NCBI RefSeq assembly: GCF_002923755.1
Contig: NZ_PGFZ01000002.1
Location: 297,089-361,088, forward strand
DNA from: Methylovulum psychrotolerans
Lineage (GTDB): Bacteria; Pseudomonadota; Gammaproteobacteria; Methylococcales; Methylomonadaceae
Reading direction: 5' to 3'
DNA length: 64,000 bases
Positions 15,182 to 25,333 of the stretch are shown one piece after another (position 1 is the stretch's first letter; every line of letters starts with the position of its first letter). The position numbers and the translations under genes were made by a program. Below the pieces are notes generated by a model, which saw only the letters and a list, made by a program, of their open reading frames with translations, was not told the origin of the DNA and ran no database searches.

Positions 15182-16075
15182 TTAATAGTCCTTACCCGCC
15201 AACAGCAGTTCTTCAATAAAATGCTGGCTGTAGAGCGGCAGATAATTTTGTTTTAAATAAGCGATTTTGGTGCTGGACAGGGGGATCAGGTGTGACAGGT
15301 CACGGGCGCACAGGTCTTGGTCGATGTCGGCATCGTAAGCCATGCCGGCGATAAGGCCTACGCCCATACCTAAGCGGACGTAGGTTTTTATCACATCGGT
15401 ATCGGCTGCGGCTAAGATAATGTCCAGCTCATAACCCGATTGCTTAAAGGCGGACTCAATATTGGAACGCCCGGTAAAGCCGAAGCTGTAGGTGAGTATC
15501 GGTTGCGCCGCCAAGCGTGCGTAAGTCAGTTCGCCTTCGCAGAGCGGGTGGCCTTTGGGCATGACCACGCTATGGTGCCATTCGTAGCAAGGTAACGTGA
15601 CTAAGGCAATATCAGTAGCGACCCTTTCGGTGCAGATGGCAATGTCAGCCTTATGCACATGCAGTTGGTGGATCAGTTGTTCGGGCGAGGCTTGCACCAT
15701 GTAAATCCGTACGCCTGGATATTTTTTTCGGAACCGTTGGATGGGTTTGGGCAAAAAATATTTGGCTTGGGTGTGGGTGGTGGCGACATGGATAGTGCCT
15801 TGGTTGCTGTCGAGAAAATCGGCGGCAATCGTTTGGATGTTAAGCTTGGCCTGGCAGATGGTGGTGACTTCCGACATCACCCGTTTGCCTAAGGGGGTTA
15901 AGGCCATTAATTTTTTGCCGCTACGCTCAAATAGCGGCGAGCCTAATTCTTCCTCAAAGAGCTGTAATTGCCGGCTGACGGCCGATTGGACGACATGCAT
16001 TTTGTCGGCGGCTTTAGACAAGTTCAGTTGGGTTTCCTGCAAAATGCGCAGCAGTTCGATTTGGCTTAAGTTCAT
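15182..16075 (-). CDS. cysB: CysB-like LysR-family regulator of sulfur assimilation
   Basis: 297 aa. The N-terminal winged HTH contains SKAADKMHVVQSAVSRQL and GSPLFERSGKKLMALTPLG. The ligand-binding domain carries the CysB/Cbl-type features TTHTQAKYFLPK, HADIAICTE-like KADIAICTERVATD and LGMGVGLIAGMAYD. CysB senses N-acetylserine/sulfide status and activates sulfate uptake and reduction genes. It is slightly shorter than E. coli CysB (324 aa). It is transcribed divergently from the EAL-like gene (207-nt gap) and lies 1.3 kb from the sulfate transport operon, its expected target. Confidence 0.88.
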   Translation of the reverse strand: MNLSQIELLRILQETQLNLSKAADKMHVVQSAVSRQLQLFEEELGSPLFERSGKKLMALTPLGKRVMSEVTTICQAKLNIQTIAADFLDSNQGTIHVATTHTQAKYFLPKPIQRFRKKYPGVRIYMVQASPEQLIHQLHVHKADIAICTERVATDIALVTLPCYEWHHSVVMPKGHPLCEGELTYARLAAQPILTYSFGFTGRSNIESAFKQSGYELDIILAAADTDVIKTYVRLGMGVGLIAGMAYDADIDQDLCARDLSHLIPLSSTKIAYLKQNYLPLYSQHFIEELLLAGKDY

Positions 16076-16282
16076 GGTTTTTCAAAGGTCGTCTGAGTGT
16101 GGCGGTTAACGCAGGTTTATTATATCTGTTTATTCGATATAAAAATCTAAACATATCGTTTTGTTAAAAATAAAGATGACTTTATTATGTTGACCAACAG
16201 CAAAAAGACGGCACTATGGTACGCTTATAAACGTCTTGCCAGTCCGGCTTAGACAACACAACATTATAATTAGGAGAAAAAA

Positions 16283-17119
16283 ATGCCTTTACAACAGCTT
16301 GTTAATCATTTCAATGAGCGTTTCGCTAACGAACACCATTCCGACCTGCACCCTTTTATTTTGGAAAACAACCGCGTTAGCGGTCTGTTTGGGCCTATCC
16401 GTATCAGCAGCACCTTTACGCCTGTCCGTTCCGGCGACAACCACGAAGTGCTGACCGGACATATCGCCCAATTATCGGTGGCACCTTATGATGGTTTCCA
16501 ACATGCGTCGCACGACGGCAAAAAAAATGCGGCGGATTTTCAATCCATCATCAACCTTGACCGTTTGTCCAGAACTGTCCACATGCTGAATTATCTGCCG
16601 TTTTCCCATTTGGGTGGGGTTTTGTTCTTAGATGTGGATCCCCGCCACGTTTTGGGGGTCAGCAGTAACCATGGCGCGTATTTTGAAGAAGTGATCGCCA
16701 AATGCGGCTTGGCAACAAAAAATGTCGTGATTTCCATCGCGGTTAATAATTTTTATGCCTTGCACCATGATGAACTGTTGGAAGGCCTGCAAAATTATCG
16801 CCAGCGCGGTTATAAAATCGCTTTGAATATCGGCCATTTATATGCCGCTAATGGTTTGGTGGATCTGATTTCTAAGCTTTCTCCCGATTATCTGCGGGTC
16901 AACGCGCCAGGTTCAGGCCAGGGCGATTTGGATGTACAAATTACTTGGCCTTCGGCGTTAAGCTCGTTAAAAGAACTCATTGACTTGCTGGGAGGACAAA
17001 CGGTTCTGCAACAAGTGGATGAAAAAGAGCAGGCGTTCATCGTATCCTCAGTTGGTTTTAATTTAGTGCAAGGCCGTTATTATGATCTGTTGGCGGTCGA
17101 TCACTTAAGATGCTTGTAA
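16283..17119 (+). CDS. Degenerate EAL-like domain protein
   Basis: 278 aa, with GGAG about 5 nt before the ATG. The sequence follows the EAL phosphodiesterase fold: an N-terminal strand (NNRVSGLFGPIR), LSRTVHMLNYLPFSHLGGVLFLDVDP, VVISIAVNNF, a helix with LLEGLQNYRQRGYKIALNIGHLYA and a terminal FNLVQGRYYDLL. I cite these as separate short motifs. The EAL triplet and most metal-binding acidic residues are missing, so c-di-GMP hydrolysis is unlikely; a protein-binding role as in YdiV-type degenerate EAL proteins is possible. It is divergent from cysB, which suggests shared control. No signal peptide or TM helix. Confidence 0.75.
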   Translation: MPLQQLVNHFNERFANEHHSDLHPFILENNRVSGLFGPIRISSTFTPVRSGDNHEVLTGHIAQLSVAPYDGFQHASHDGKKNAADFQSIINLDRLSRTVHMLNYLPFSHLGGVLFLDVDPRHVLGVSSNHGAYFEEVIAKCGLATKNVVISIAVNNFYALHHDELLEGLQNYRQRGYKIALNIGHLYAANGLVDLISKLSPDYLRVNAPGSGQGDLDVQITWPSALSSLKELIDLLGGQTVLQQVDEKEQAFIVSSVGFNLVQGRYYDLLAVDHLRCL

Positions 17120-17157
17120 AGTCTCCATGTGGGCAATATGATTGCCCCCGCCCTCTA

Positions 17158-17190
17158 AACCCTCTTCTTCGTGAAGGGGGTTCTTTTTTT
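17158..17190 (+). terminator. Intrinsic terminator after the EAL-like gene
   Basis: The stem AACCCTCTTC/GAAGGGGGTT (with a G:T pair) and a TTCG-containing loop is followed by a run of seven T (17184-17190), 38 nt after the stop codon. Confidence 0.75.
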
Positions 17191-17278
17191 CTCCGCTATT
17201 TTACTCACCGCCATGCTCTGTAAGGCGGTTCACCGTCTCTGATCACCGTCATATCCTAAAAGTAACACTCTCCCTAAG

Positions 17279-17311
17279 CTATCGGCAAAGACTGAAAGCC
17301 TTTGCCGATAG
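17279..17311. terminator. Hairpin at the 3' end of cysA
   Basis: A perfect 12-bp stem, CTATCGGCAAAG/CTTTGCCGATAG with a 9-nt loop, lies 20 nt beyond the cysA stop and between convergent genes. No T-run follows on either strand, so it may protect the mRNA end rather than terminate. Confidence 0.5.
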
Positions 17312-17331
17312 AAATCATCTTCTGTCGGCGT

Positions 17332-18375
17332 TTAATGGAACCAATGCGCATTACGGATGCGTAAATTAACTTTATCGCCGCGTTGCAAATCTAAGCGTCT
17401 GAACTGTTCGTTAGGCATTTCTGCATAGACGGTCGCTTGTTCGCCTTGGGCGGCATTCTTGACCAATTCAACACGGATCAGCGCCCCTAAATGTTGCCAG
17501 TCTTTTAAGACCGCATGGGCGGCTGCGCTATCGTCAGCTTTTTGCACTTCAATATCATGGGGGCGGACATGGGCGGTTTTGCCGGATTTATCGGCAATCG
17601 GCAAGCCTGAGCTGTGCAACCAGATGGCATCGTGGTCATCCGGCGCAAAGATGTTGGTCTGGCCGATAAAACGCGAGACAAAGGCATTGGCGGGATGGTC
17701 ATAAATGTCGCTGGGCGCACCTTGCTGTTCAATCCGGCCTTGGTTAAGCACCACCACTTGGCTGGCGACTTCCATTGCCTCTTCTTGGTCATGGGTAACA
17801 AAAATACTGGTGACGTTTAGCTCATGGTGCAGGTTTCTTAGCCATTGCCGTAAGTCTTTACGGACACTGGCATCTAAAGCCCCAAACGGCTCATCCAACA
17901 ACAACACTTCCGGCTCTACCGCTAAGGCTCGCGCTAAGGCGATACGTTGGCGTTGGCCACCGGACAATTGGTCGGGGAAGCGGTCATGCAGCCAGTCCAG
18001 TTGCACCAAATTCAATAAGGCATGGACTTTTTTGGCGATGTCGGCTTCACTGGGGCGGTGTTGTTTCGGTTTGACCCGCAAGCCAAAGGCGATATTGTCA
18101 AACACGGTCATGTGCCGGAACAGGGCGTAATGTTGGAACACAAAACCGATGCCGCGATGGCTGACGTGCTGCTCGGTCTTGTCTTCACCATTAAGTACCA
18201 CCCGCCCGGAATCGGCTTGTTCCAAACCGGCGATGATGCGTAATAGGGTGGTTTTGCCGCAACCGGAAGGCCCGAGCAGGGCGACCAATTCGCCTTCGGG
18301 GATTTCAAGGTCAATATTGTTCAGGGCGGCGAATTGCCCGAAGTTTTTGGTGATATTAGACAGTATGATGCTCAT
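17332..18375 (-). CDS. cysA: Sulfate/thiosulfate ABC transporter ATP-binding protein
   Basis: 347 aa from the ATG at 18375 ([13 protein letters not shown]), the usual CysA start; a longer version would overlap cysW. Walker [11 protein letters not shown]-loop FVFQHYALF, signature LSGGQRQR, Walker [14 protein letters not shown] and switch histidine FVTHDQEEA are all present. The C-terminal ~110 residues form the TOBE-like regulatory domain ([10 protein letters not shown]). It energises import of sulfate and thiosulfate with CysT and CysW at the inner membrane. It is the last gene of the leftward sulfate operon. Confidence 0.95.
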   Translation of the reverse strand: MSIILSNITKNFGQFAALNNIDLEIPEGELVALLGPSGCGKTTLLRIIAGLEQADSGRVVLNGEDKTEQHVSHRGIGFVFQHYALFRHMTVFDNIAFGLRVKPKQHRPSEADIAKKVHALLNLVQLDWLHDRFPDQLSGGQRQRIALARALAVEPEVLLLDEPFGALDASVRKDLRQWLRNLHHELNVTSIFVTHDQEEAMEVASQVVVLNQGRIEQQGAPSDIYDHPANAFVSRFIGQTNIFAPDDHDAIWLHSSGLPIADKSGKTAHVRPHDIEVQKADDSAAAHAVLKDWQHLGALIRVELVKNAAQGEQATVYAEMPNEQFRRLDLQRGDKVNLRIRNAHWFH

Positions 18376-18413
18376 AATAAGTTGCCCGCAAATAAGGTGT
18401 AAAAGACGGCGGC

Positions 18414-19259
18414 TTATTTGCCTTGCCGCCATTCCAAAATGGATTTCAGAACCAAGGTGACAATCGCCAACCCTGCCAGTATTGAAGCGCTGGCGAAAGC
18501 GCCGACAAAATCGTATTCGTTATAGCTGACTTCGACATGTAAGGGCAGGGTATTGGTCAGGCCACGGATATGGCCAGACACCACTGAAACCGCGCCAAAC
18601 TCGCCCATTGCCCGCGCATTACATAGCAATACGCCGTACAGCAACGCCCATTTGATGTTCGGTAAGGTAATTTGGAAGAACATTTGCCAGCCGCTCGCGC
18701 CTAAAGACAGCGCGGCTTCCTCTTCTTCGCTGCCCATTTCCTGCATCAGCGGGATCAGTTCGCGGGCGACAAACGGGAAGGTGATGAACAAGGTCGCTAA
18801 AACAATCCCCGGCACGGCGAAAATAATCTTGATGTCATGATCGGAGAACCAATGGCCGAACCAGCCTTGGGCGCCGAACATCAACACGAAAATCAGGCCG
18901 GAAATGACTGGCGACACCGAAAACGGCAAGTCAATCAAGGTGGTCAACAGGCTTTTACCTTTAAATTCAAAGCGCGTGATCGCCCAAGCCGCACAAACCC
19001 CTAATACCGTATTTAGCGGCACGGTGATAAAAGCAGTCAGTAAGGTCAGGCGCAGTGCCGCCAACGCGTCGGGTTGTGCCAAAGCGCTGATGTAGGCTGT
19101 CCAGCCTTTGGCGAAAGCTTCACTGATGACTATCCAGAGCGGCAGGCATAAAAATAGCAGGATAAAGCCGAGGGCGGTGGCGATTAGCCCCCATTTGAGC
19201 CAAGCCGGATCATGTAAAGCCCGTTTGGTCATAGTTTGGGTGTGGGTAACGGCATTCAT
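18414..19259 (-). CDS. cysW: Sulfate ABC transporter permease CysW
   Basis: 281 aa. It is a binding-protein-dependent permease with about six TM helices (for example [20 protein letters not shown]). The EAA loop appears as [19 protein letters not shown] and [17 protein letters not shown] is the conserved CysW segment. The start is 12 nt after cysT. With CysT it forms the membrane channel of the sulfate/thiosulfate importer. Confidence 0.95.
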   Translation of the reverse strand: MNAVTHTQTMTKRALHDPAWLKWGLIATALGFILLFLCLPLWIVISEAFAKGWTAYISALAQPDALAALRLTLLTAFITVPLNTVLGVCAAWAITRFEFKGKSLLTTLIDLPFSVSPVISGLIFVLMFGAQGWFGHWFSDHDIKIIFAVPGIVLATLFITFPFVARELIPLMQEMGSEEEEAALSLGASGWQMFFQITLPNIKWALLYGVLLCNARAMGEFGAVSVVSGHIRGLTNTLPLHVEVSYNEYDFVGAFASASILAGLAIVTLVLKSILEWRQGK

Positions 19260-19271
19260 TAGCGCATCTCC

Positions 19272-20099
19272 TTATAATTGCCCGGAACGTTTGCGTACCC
19301 AGAGCTGCAATAAATTAATCACCAGTAACATGATGAAAGAAATCACCAGCATGGTGAGGGCAATCGCGGTCGCACCGGGAATATCGTATTGCTCCAGCTT
19401 AGTGACTATCATCAGCGGGACAATTTCGGAGACGTAAGGCAGGTTCCCGGCGATAAAAATGACCGAACCGTATTCGCCGATACCCCGTGCAAACGCCAGC
19501 GCGAAGCCGGTCAGCAGGGCGGGGAAAATGTTCGGGAAAATGATTTTTACAAACACTTGCAGGCGGGTTGCCCCCAAGCTGGCGGCGGCTTCTTCCATAG
19601 ACGAATCAAATTCCTGCAAGACCGGCTCAACGGTACGCACGACAAACGGTAAGCTGATGAAGATTAATGCGACGACGATACCTAAGGGCTTGTAGGCGAC
19701 TTGTATGCCGAAGCTGTGCATCAGCCATTGGCCGATCAGGCCGTTAGGTTGGTAAATGGTTGCCAAGACGATACCCGCCACGGCGGTGGGCAAGGCAAAT
19801 GGCAAATCGATCAACGCGTCAAAAAAACGCTTGCCGGGAAAGGAGTAACGTACAAACGACCAAGCAATGATAAAGCCAAACAGGCTGGCAATGCTGGCGG
19901 CCGCAAAGGCGGTGCTGAAACTGACTCGGAAAGAGGCCAGCACACGGTCATGGGTAATGATTTTATAAAAATCCGCCGCACTGAGTTCAAAGCTTTTGAA
20001 AATCAGGGTACTGAGCGGAATCAGCACGATCAGGCATAAATACACTATCGTAAAACCCAGCGTTGGGCGAAAGCCCGGCATAATGTTACTTTGTCTCAT
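19272..20099 (-). CDS. cysT: Sulfate ABC transporter permease CysT (CysU)
   Basis: 275 aa with six predicted TM helices. Motifs: DLPFALPTAVAGI, the EAA loop SSMEEAAASLGATRLQVF, and ARGIGEYGSVIFIAGN, all standard for CysT/CysU. It pairs with CysW downstream. A 160-nt gap with a strong hairpin separates it from sbp, which would allow more binding protein than permease to be made. Confidence 0.95.
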   Translation of the reverse strand: MRQSNIMPGFRPTLGFTIVYLCLIVLIPLSTLIFKSFELSAADFYKIITHDRVLASFRVSFSTAFAAASIASLFGFIIAWSFVRYSFPGKRFFDALIDLPFALPTAVAGIVLATIYQPNGLIGQWLMHSFGIQVAYKPLGIVVALIFISLPFVVRTVEPVLQEFDSSMEEAAASLGATRLQVFVKIIFPNIFPALLTGFALAFARGIGEYGSVIFIAGNLPYVSEIVPLMIVTKLEQYDIPGATAIALTMLVISFIMLLVINLLQLWVRKRSGQL

Positions 20100-20186
20100 G
20101 GTTAACCTTCGTTTTTGTGGTCAGGTTATGGGGTTCTGATGCCGGAAACGGCTGACCTGCAAACCGTTGTTCTGGTTTAAACGGTC

Positions 20187-20220
20187 TTAGCCACGCAGGG
20201 CTTGCGCCCTGCGCCGCTAA
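20187..20220 (-). repeat. Intercistronic hairpin between sbp and cysT
   Basis: Minus strand: TTAGC-GG-CGCAGGGC-GCAA-GCCCTGCG-TG-GCTAA, an 8-bp GC-rich stem extended by 5 bp after a small internal mismatch. There is no T-run. Such hairpins between a binding-protein gene and its permease genes usually stabilise the upstream transcript and reduce downstream expression. Confidence 0.6.
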
Positions 20221-20259
20221 GATTTTAATGTTGCCGGATAGCAGACAAAATCGGCGGGT

Positions 20260-21264
20260 TTAAGGCGCGTAAATCTGGTCAAAAATGCCGTTATCGTCAA
20301 AATGCTCTTGTTGCACGGCTTCCCAGCTACCGAAACGGTCTTTGATGGTGAACAGCTCCAGTTTTGGGAATACGGCCAGATCGGCGGGGTCGGCGTATTT
20401 AGGCTCAATCGGACGATAATAATGTTTCGCCGCCAACTTTTGTCCGGCTGGCGTGTACAGGTAGTTTAAGTACGCTTCGGCCAAATCTTTCGTGCCGTGC
20501 TTGTTGACGACGGTATCGACGACCGCTACAGGCGTTTCGGCAAGGATACTGGCAGGCGGCGCGACGATTTCAACTTGGTCGCCGCCCATTTCTTTAATCG
20601 CTAACAGGGCTTCGTTTTCCCAGGCCAACAGCACGTCACCGATGCCGCGTTGCAAGAAGGTTGTGGTCGCACCGCGTGCGCCGGAATCCAGTACGGGGAC
20701 GTTTTTATAGAGTTTTTTGATAAACTCTTTTGCCGCTTCTTTACCGCCATATTGCTTTTCCGCGAACGCCCAAGCCGCCAGATAGTTGTAACGGGCACCG
20801 CCTGAGGTTTTCGGGTTAGGTGTCACTACGGACACGCCTTCTTTAACCAGGTCATCCCAGTTTTTGATGCCTTTGGGGTTGCCTTTACGCACTAAGAAGA
20901 CAATAGTCGAGGTATACGGGATGCTGTTGTTCGGCAGGCGGCTTTGCCAGTCTTTCGGCAATAGCTTGGCTTTGTCGGCAATTTTGTCGATGTCGTAAGT
21001 GATCGCCAGCGTCAAAACATCGGCATCCAAGCCGTCAATTACCGCGCGGGCCTGTTTGCCGGCACCGCCATGGGATTGTTGGATGGCGACGGTTTCGCCG
21101 GATTTTTCTTTCCAATATTTAATAAATTCTTTGTTAAAGTCTTGGTAGAGCTCACGGGTGGGGTCATAAGAGACGTTTAATAGGGTGCGGTCGGCAAATG
21201 CTACCGTGCCTAGGCTTAAGCTAACGGCAAGTACCGCCAGTTTTAGGGTGGCTGTAAGGTTCAT
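20260..21264 (-). CDS. sbp: Sulfate-binding periplasmic protein
   Basis: 334 aa. The signal peptide ([18 protein letters not shown]) is followed by the Sbp/CysP core: [34 protein letters not shown]-type segment ([11 protein letters not shown]), [16 protein letters not shown] and [11 protein letters not shown]. These are the sulfate-coordinating loops of the family. It delivers sulfate to CysTWA. It is second in the operon after the OprP-like porin (29-nt gap). Confidence 0.95.
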   Translation of the reverse strand: MNLTATLKLAVLAVSLSLGTVAFADRTLLNVSYDPTRELYQDFNKEFIKYWKEKSGETVAIQQSHGGAGKQARAVIDGLDADVLTLAITYDIDKIADKAKLLPKDWQSRLPNNSIPYTSTIVFLVRKGNPKGIKNWDDLVKEGVSVVTPNPKTSGGARYNYLAAWAFAEKQYGGKEAAKEFIKKLYKNVPVLDSGARGATTTFLQRGIGDVLLAWENEALLAIKEMGGDQVEIVAPPASILAETPVAVVDTVVNKHGTKDLAEAYLNYLYTPAGQKLAAKHYYRPIEPKYADPADLAVFPKLELFTIKDRFGSWEAVQQEHFDDNGIFDQIYAP

Positions 21265-21293
21265 GTCATGTCCTGGGTAAGGCTTTAAAGGGA

Positions 21294-22814
21294 TTAAAAT
21301 ACGAACTGTAGACGGGTCGCAAAGGCTTTTTCTTCAGGACGGTTACCGCCTGAAGCGGCCCCACCCGTAAAGCGGGTATCTTCATAATCCGCCATCAAGC
21401 GGGTGTTATTGTTCAGATACCAGTTGAAGCCGACCGCCCAAGCGGTCGCTTGGCTGACCGAATTGCTGGCGCTTAACAGTTGAAAAGTGTTTTTGTCGAC
21501 TGATAATTCGCTCCAACGGGCGGCGAACTGCAACGCGCCCCATTGGCCTTTTGAGGGGTTAAATGCTGCGCGTGGCTTGACGCTTTGGAAAGTATTGTTC
21601 TCGCCAGTCAGGACATAAGAGGCTTGGATTTGCCAAGCGGAATTGTCTTGTTTGATGTGGGTGCGGCCTGCATCGCCCGTTAACTGTTGCGAAGACAGGA
21701 CATATTCGCCCATCAGGCCGTAAGGCCCCTTATACCAGTAGGCTTGCGGATAAATACGGTAATGTTCGCCATCGGCAGCAATACCGCTGACTCCGGTTTT
21801 CAGTTTGGTATAATCGACAATGGTGTTTTGGCCAATGGCGCTTTTTAAGTTAAGGGCGCCGCTGGCGAATGATAGGCTGTCGTTTTGGGGCTGGACATAA
21901 CTGGCCGCGACACCCGCGCCGAAGCCCTCCAGCGCATTGATGCCGGAATTTTGGAACGGATGCAGCCACAAACGCCCTGCCACCTCTTTATTGTCGGCGA
22001 CAGCTTTGTAGGAGTCTTCTGCCCCGTTATCGCCGCCGCCGTTAAAGACACCGACTTCATAAGTGGCAAAGTTTTTGAAATCAATAGGGCCTGCGTATTC
22101 GGTCTTTTGGCCGGGCGCACCAAAACTGCCGTGCAATTTAATGCCGTTGTCACGGTTGCTGGCAAGGTAAGTCGGGTAAGCGCGTTCGACAAAGGTGCCA
22201 TCAGTGTCGCCTTGCAGACGCTCTAAGCTCAGTGGGGTTTTTTGTCTGCCCACCGTCAAAGCCGCGCTATTCCAGTAATGCAAATCAATATAGGCATCCG
22301 CCAATAGGGTTTTGCCATTGCCAAAATCGGGCATGAGTTTAAAATCGTTGTATTTCCAAAACCGTCCTTCTAGCCATAAACGCGCTTGTCTAAGATCAAA
22401 ACGGTTATTTAGTGCCGAACCTGAAGGATCGTCTATAAAAAAGCGTTCGTCGCCTTGTATTGAGCCGCGCAGACGCACGGAATGGTCGCCATCCGCCGAG
22501 GTAAAGCTGATGCCTTTGTTGCTCACGTCCAGCTTAGGTGCGGTTTTCGACGCTTCCAAGGCGATTTCTTTGTTCACTTCGTTTTGGCGTTCAAGGATTT
22601 TGACTTTTTGGTCTAAGGCTTGGACGACAGGGTCGGGTTTGCTGGGGGCATTAAGGTTAGGGGTAACGTTTAAGCGCTCTTCTAACAGCCGCAGACGTTT
22701 TTCCAGCAGGTCGATTTTTTGATCTTTCGCATCGGCGAAAGCCGTGTCCAGGCTGGCGGCGGCCAATAGGCCATGAATAGCCGCCGTGAGCAGCAAACGG
22801 TTTGGGTTTTTCAT
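21294..22814 (-). CDS. OprO/OprP-type anion-selective porin in the sulfate operon
   Basis: 506 aa from the ATG at 22814 (AAGGTG upstream); an ATG at 22868 adds an unlikely leader. It has a signal peptide, then an N-terminal coiled coil ([18 protein letters not shown] and a second heptad segment near [13 protein letters not shown]), as in trimeric OprP-like porins. The barrel follows, with [42 protein letters not shown] and a terminal ATRLQFVF strand ending in phenylalanine. The family is described as phosphate or pyrophosphate specific. Placement between yezD and sbp suggests that this member admits sulfate, which is inference. Confidence 0.85.
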   Translation of the reverse strand: MKNPNRLLLTAAIHGLLAAASLDTAFADAKDQKIDLLEKRLRLLEERLNVTPNLNAPSKPDPVVQALDQKVKILERQNEVNKEIALEASKTAPKLDVSNKGISFTSADGDHSVRLRGSIQGDERFFIDDPSGSALNNRFDLRQARLWLEGRFWKYNDFKLMPDFGNGKTLLADAYIDLHYWNSAALTVGRQKTPLSLERLQGDTDGTFVERAYPTYLASNRDNGIKLHGSFGAPGQKTEYAGPIDFKNFATYEVGVFNGGGDNGAEDSYKAVADNKEVAGRLWLHPFQNSGINALEGFGAGVAASYVQPQNDSLSFASGALNLKSAIGQNTIVDYTKLKTGVSGIAADGEHYRIYPQAYWYKGPYGLMGEYVLSSQQLTGDAGRTHIKQDNSAWQIQASYVLTGENNTFQSVKPRAAFNPSKGQWGALQFAARWSELSVDKNTFQLLSASNSVSQATAWAVGFNWYLNNNTRLMADYEDTRFTGGAASGGNRPEEKAFATRLQFVF

Positions 22815-22928
22815 AAGTTCACCTTGTGGGTAATTTCCGGTTATCCGGTCTGTTTTATTGACTTTCATGATGACAATCCTCGGTTATCCGCTAGATTTAA
22901 GCCAATGGCTTGAGGTGAGGATGGGGTT

Positions 22929-23099
22929 TTATAATGCGTCTGGGCGTAGTTTCTCTTTGCGTTCAATTTGGACAATTTTGCTGTCGTGGATAACGATTTC
23001 CACTGAGCCAAACCGTATGCTTTCCAGCATCTGCATGATCTGCCGGGCAATTTCAGCATTCCGCTGTTTTTGGTGGTGGTTGCTCTCAGTAGTTGCCAT
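22929..23099 (-). CDS. YezD-like (DUF2292) small protein
   Basis: 56 aa, beginning MATTESNHHQKQRNAEIARQ and continuing IMQMLESIRFGSVEIVIHDS then KIVQIERKEKLR. The core I-x-FGSV-I-IHDSKIVQIE-KEK matches the YezD/DUF2292 family, small proteins very often found beside sulfate or sulfur assimilation genes. Function is unknown. It is the first gene of the sulfate operon here, with the porin starting 114 nt downstream. Confidence 0.85.
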   Translation of the reverse strand: MATTESNHHQKQRNAEIARQIMQMLESIRFGSVEIVIHDSKIVQIERKEKLRPDAL

Positions 23100-23496
23100 A
23101 TTGCTAATCTTAATGTGGTTCGATCAGTGTAAATATCGGGCTAAAACGTCTGTTTAGTGATTTCGGAAACAGGATAAGCAAATTTTTGCCGATAAGAAAA
23201 TGACCAAATTCGATGAATTTATCTGCTTTTTAGATACACTGGGCGGGGCGGCGGGCGGAGCTTGAAAGAAGGGTGGGAATAGGCAAGACAAGAAATGAAA
23301 AACAGCCGTTGTAAGGTCGGATAGAGCGAATGGGGAGAGGGCTTGCTATATCCTAATCACACGCCTGAAAAGACGGTGTGGTTAAGACGCTTTATGCTCT
23401 GAATTTTCAGGCAGGGCGGCGAAGTCAAACGCGCTAATCAGCAGGGGATGCCAAAAAGCGCGCAAGCTTTTCTAGGGAGGGACTGTTGAATCAGCG
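23100..23496. promoter_or_regulatory. Non-coding spacer with probable sulfate-operon promoter
   Basis: A 397-nt gap between yezD and the LruC-domain gene (both leftward). The yezD-proximal 120 nt are AT-rich and contain GATAAG twice (23173-23178 and 23191-23196, 18 bp apart on the plus strand), which could be part of a CysB site. The rest contains no gene or clear terminator that I can support. Confidence 0.3.
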
Positions 23497-25206
23497 TTAT
23501 TTGCTGATATACAGATAATTCTTATTGGTGGGATGTAAATACCAATCGGTATTCTGTACCCCGCTGCTTTCCGCCCAAGAGCCAAAGAAGCCGTAAGCGG
23601 TGGTCACATCTTGGGTTTCTAGCGGATACTGCCAAGTGTCAGGAATATCCAAAGCCCAAGGCAAATTATTGGCTGTCCGATAATAATGGCCTTTGCTAGG
23701 ATCGGACGCATCATCCCCCGTGCCAAACAGGCTACGGTCAGCTAATGCGGTCGGTTGCATATCAACCAAATGGGTTTCTTTGCCGCGGTTAATCGCCGAG
23801 AAAATGAACGGGTTATAAGGCGGTGCAGTCAGGTTAGCCTTAGGTTTAGTGAAGGTGATATGCGCGGTGTAGCGCGGGCCTTGCACCGTTGGGCATTGGC
23901 TCCAGGTGTTAAAGTAACTGCATGGAAACGTCTGGCTGGGCAACGTTACCGGTTTCAGGTCTGGGGAAATGATCAACACCGCTTCGGGTTGGTTAGCCTC
24001 AGGCACTAAGGCGACCGGAGTCCCGTTATTGGTCATTAGTGTTGCAGCGGGGCTACCGTCGGCATTTTTTAGCACAATATCACTACTGGCCACACCCGGA
24101 AAATGCAGGCCGAAACCACGGTCATATACACCGCCCCGTGCCATCACTTGATAAATGGAATCCACATCAGTGACTTGTCCCGCCGCATTCAGGGTTTCGA
24201 TAATACGGTAATTCATCACCACATCATTCATATCGTAATCGCCTCTCAGTGGCCATTGGTCTTCAAAAGCCAATTTGCCATAGCCAGTCGAACTGGGATA
24301 AAAGCGTTGAGCAGAACGGGTCGGATCGTTGGGGAATGCGTCCAGATAATCCGGGACGGTGTCCTTGTCGGTATCAATCAAGTTCAAATCGGCCTTAGGG
24401 GTCAGGCTATTGAGCTGGCTGGTATCAACCGCACTGAACGGTGTCACATGGATAGCAATGACCACATCGTTAAAATCATTGTCGCTGCCTTGGCCGGGGG
24501 TGCGGTTCATGTCCTCAAAACCCAAGACCAACAGCCCGTCGGAAGGGTTGGATAACAGCACGGTATGTGCTTTATAATTGTTAGTACCGACATTCACTTC
24601 TGGATTCAGCTTTTGGAGGGTGCGGAAAATGGCGTTGGCGGATTGGTTAGGATTGTCCGCACCTAAGCTTGGAACCCAGCCATTGCCTAATAAGGTGAAG
24701 CCCAGCGCGTCGCCGGCATGGAAAGTGCCTAAGTCCAGGGCATTGCCGTATTTTAAAAAAGCGGTGGACGGGTTATAAATGGCTGATGTGCTGCTGGGGA
24801 ACAAAATCTTGTCTTGCACTTGAGTGGTTTTGGTCGGCATATTTTCGGCGCTGAATTTGAAAAACCCCAAGCCGTTATGGTAGCCCGCACCGCTATAGAC
24901 AAACGCGACCTTAACTTCTGCATCACGGACTAAGAAAATGTTCGCCCCTTGGTCATCGGTGAGCAATTTCTCGGAATTTTTGTTGATATTCTGCCCTTCC
25001 GGCAATTTACGGAGTACGCGTGACAGCAAATCCGACGGTAAGCTCTTACTCATATCAAATATGGCGTTTGGCACGCCTGTGGTCTTGTTGTACGGGCCAA
25101 AATATTGCCAATCGGTTTTCGCATTAGCGTGGCTACTGATGCCAAACGGCCCGGCCAACAGTAGGGTGGCGAGTTTTAGCCATGATGTTGTTGATGTCTG
25201 TGCCAT
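23497..25206 (-). CDS. LruC-domain exported protein (DUF4114/DUF4842-like)
   Basis: 569 aa from the ATG at 25206, with AGAGAG upstream and a clear signal peptide (LKLATLLLAGPFGISSHANA). The middle has a DUF4114-like block with FVYSGAGYHNGLGFF and GFEDMNRTPGQGSDNDFNDV, a calcium-type acidic loop. A thrombospondin-3-like DTDKDTVPDYLDAFPNDP follows, then the LruC core with LAFEDQWPLRGDYDMNDVV and GFGLHFPGV. LruC-domain proteins are exported and thought to be surface associated; function is unknown. The small exported gene lies 127 nt upstream and a sigma54 promoter precedes that, so both may be controlled by the adjacent LuxO-like activator. Confidence 0.85.
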   Translation of the reverse strand: MAQTSTTSWLKLATLLLAGPFGISSHANAKTDWQYFGPYNKTTGVPNAIFDMSKSLPSDLLSRVLRKLPEGQNINKNSEKLLTDDQGANIFLVRDAEVKVAFVYSGAGYHNGLGFFKFSAENMPTKTTQVQDKILFPSSTSAIYNPSTAFLKYGNALDLGTFHAGDALGFTLLGNGWVPSLGADNPNQSANAIFRTLQKLNPEVNVGTNNYKAHTVLLSNPSDGLLVLGFEDMNRTPGQGSDNDFNDVVIAIHVTPFSAVDTSQLNSLTPKADLNLIDTDKDTVPDYLDAFPNDPTRSAQRFYPSSTGYGKLAFEDQWPLRGDYDMNDVVMNYRIIETLNAAGQVTDVDSIYQVMARGGVYDRGFGLHFPGVASSDIVLKNADGSPAATLMTNNGTPVALVPEANQPEAVLIISPDLKPVTLPSQTFPCSYFNTWSQCPTVQGPRYTAHITFTKPKANLTAPPYNPFIFSAINRGKETHLVDMQPTALADRSLFGTGDDASDPSKGHYYRTANNLPWALDIPDTWQYPLETQDVTTAYGFFGSWAESSGVQNTDWYLHPTNKNYLYISK

Positions 25207-25333
25207 AAAAATTTCTCTCTGTGCAAATCTGGTTGATAGTGTCATTTGCGGTTTGAATCCGCCCAATTTCTAAGTCTTAAAGTTTTATGCTTCCGGCACT
25301 GTGTTTGGCCGTTTTGGCATTGTGTCCGCTGTA

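Noticed and set aside
25207-25333. A second sigma54 promoter directly upstream of the LruC-domain gene
   Set aside because: GG and GC pairs near 25290 are 11 bases apart rather than 10, and the rest of the consensus is poor.
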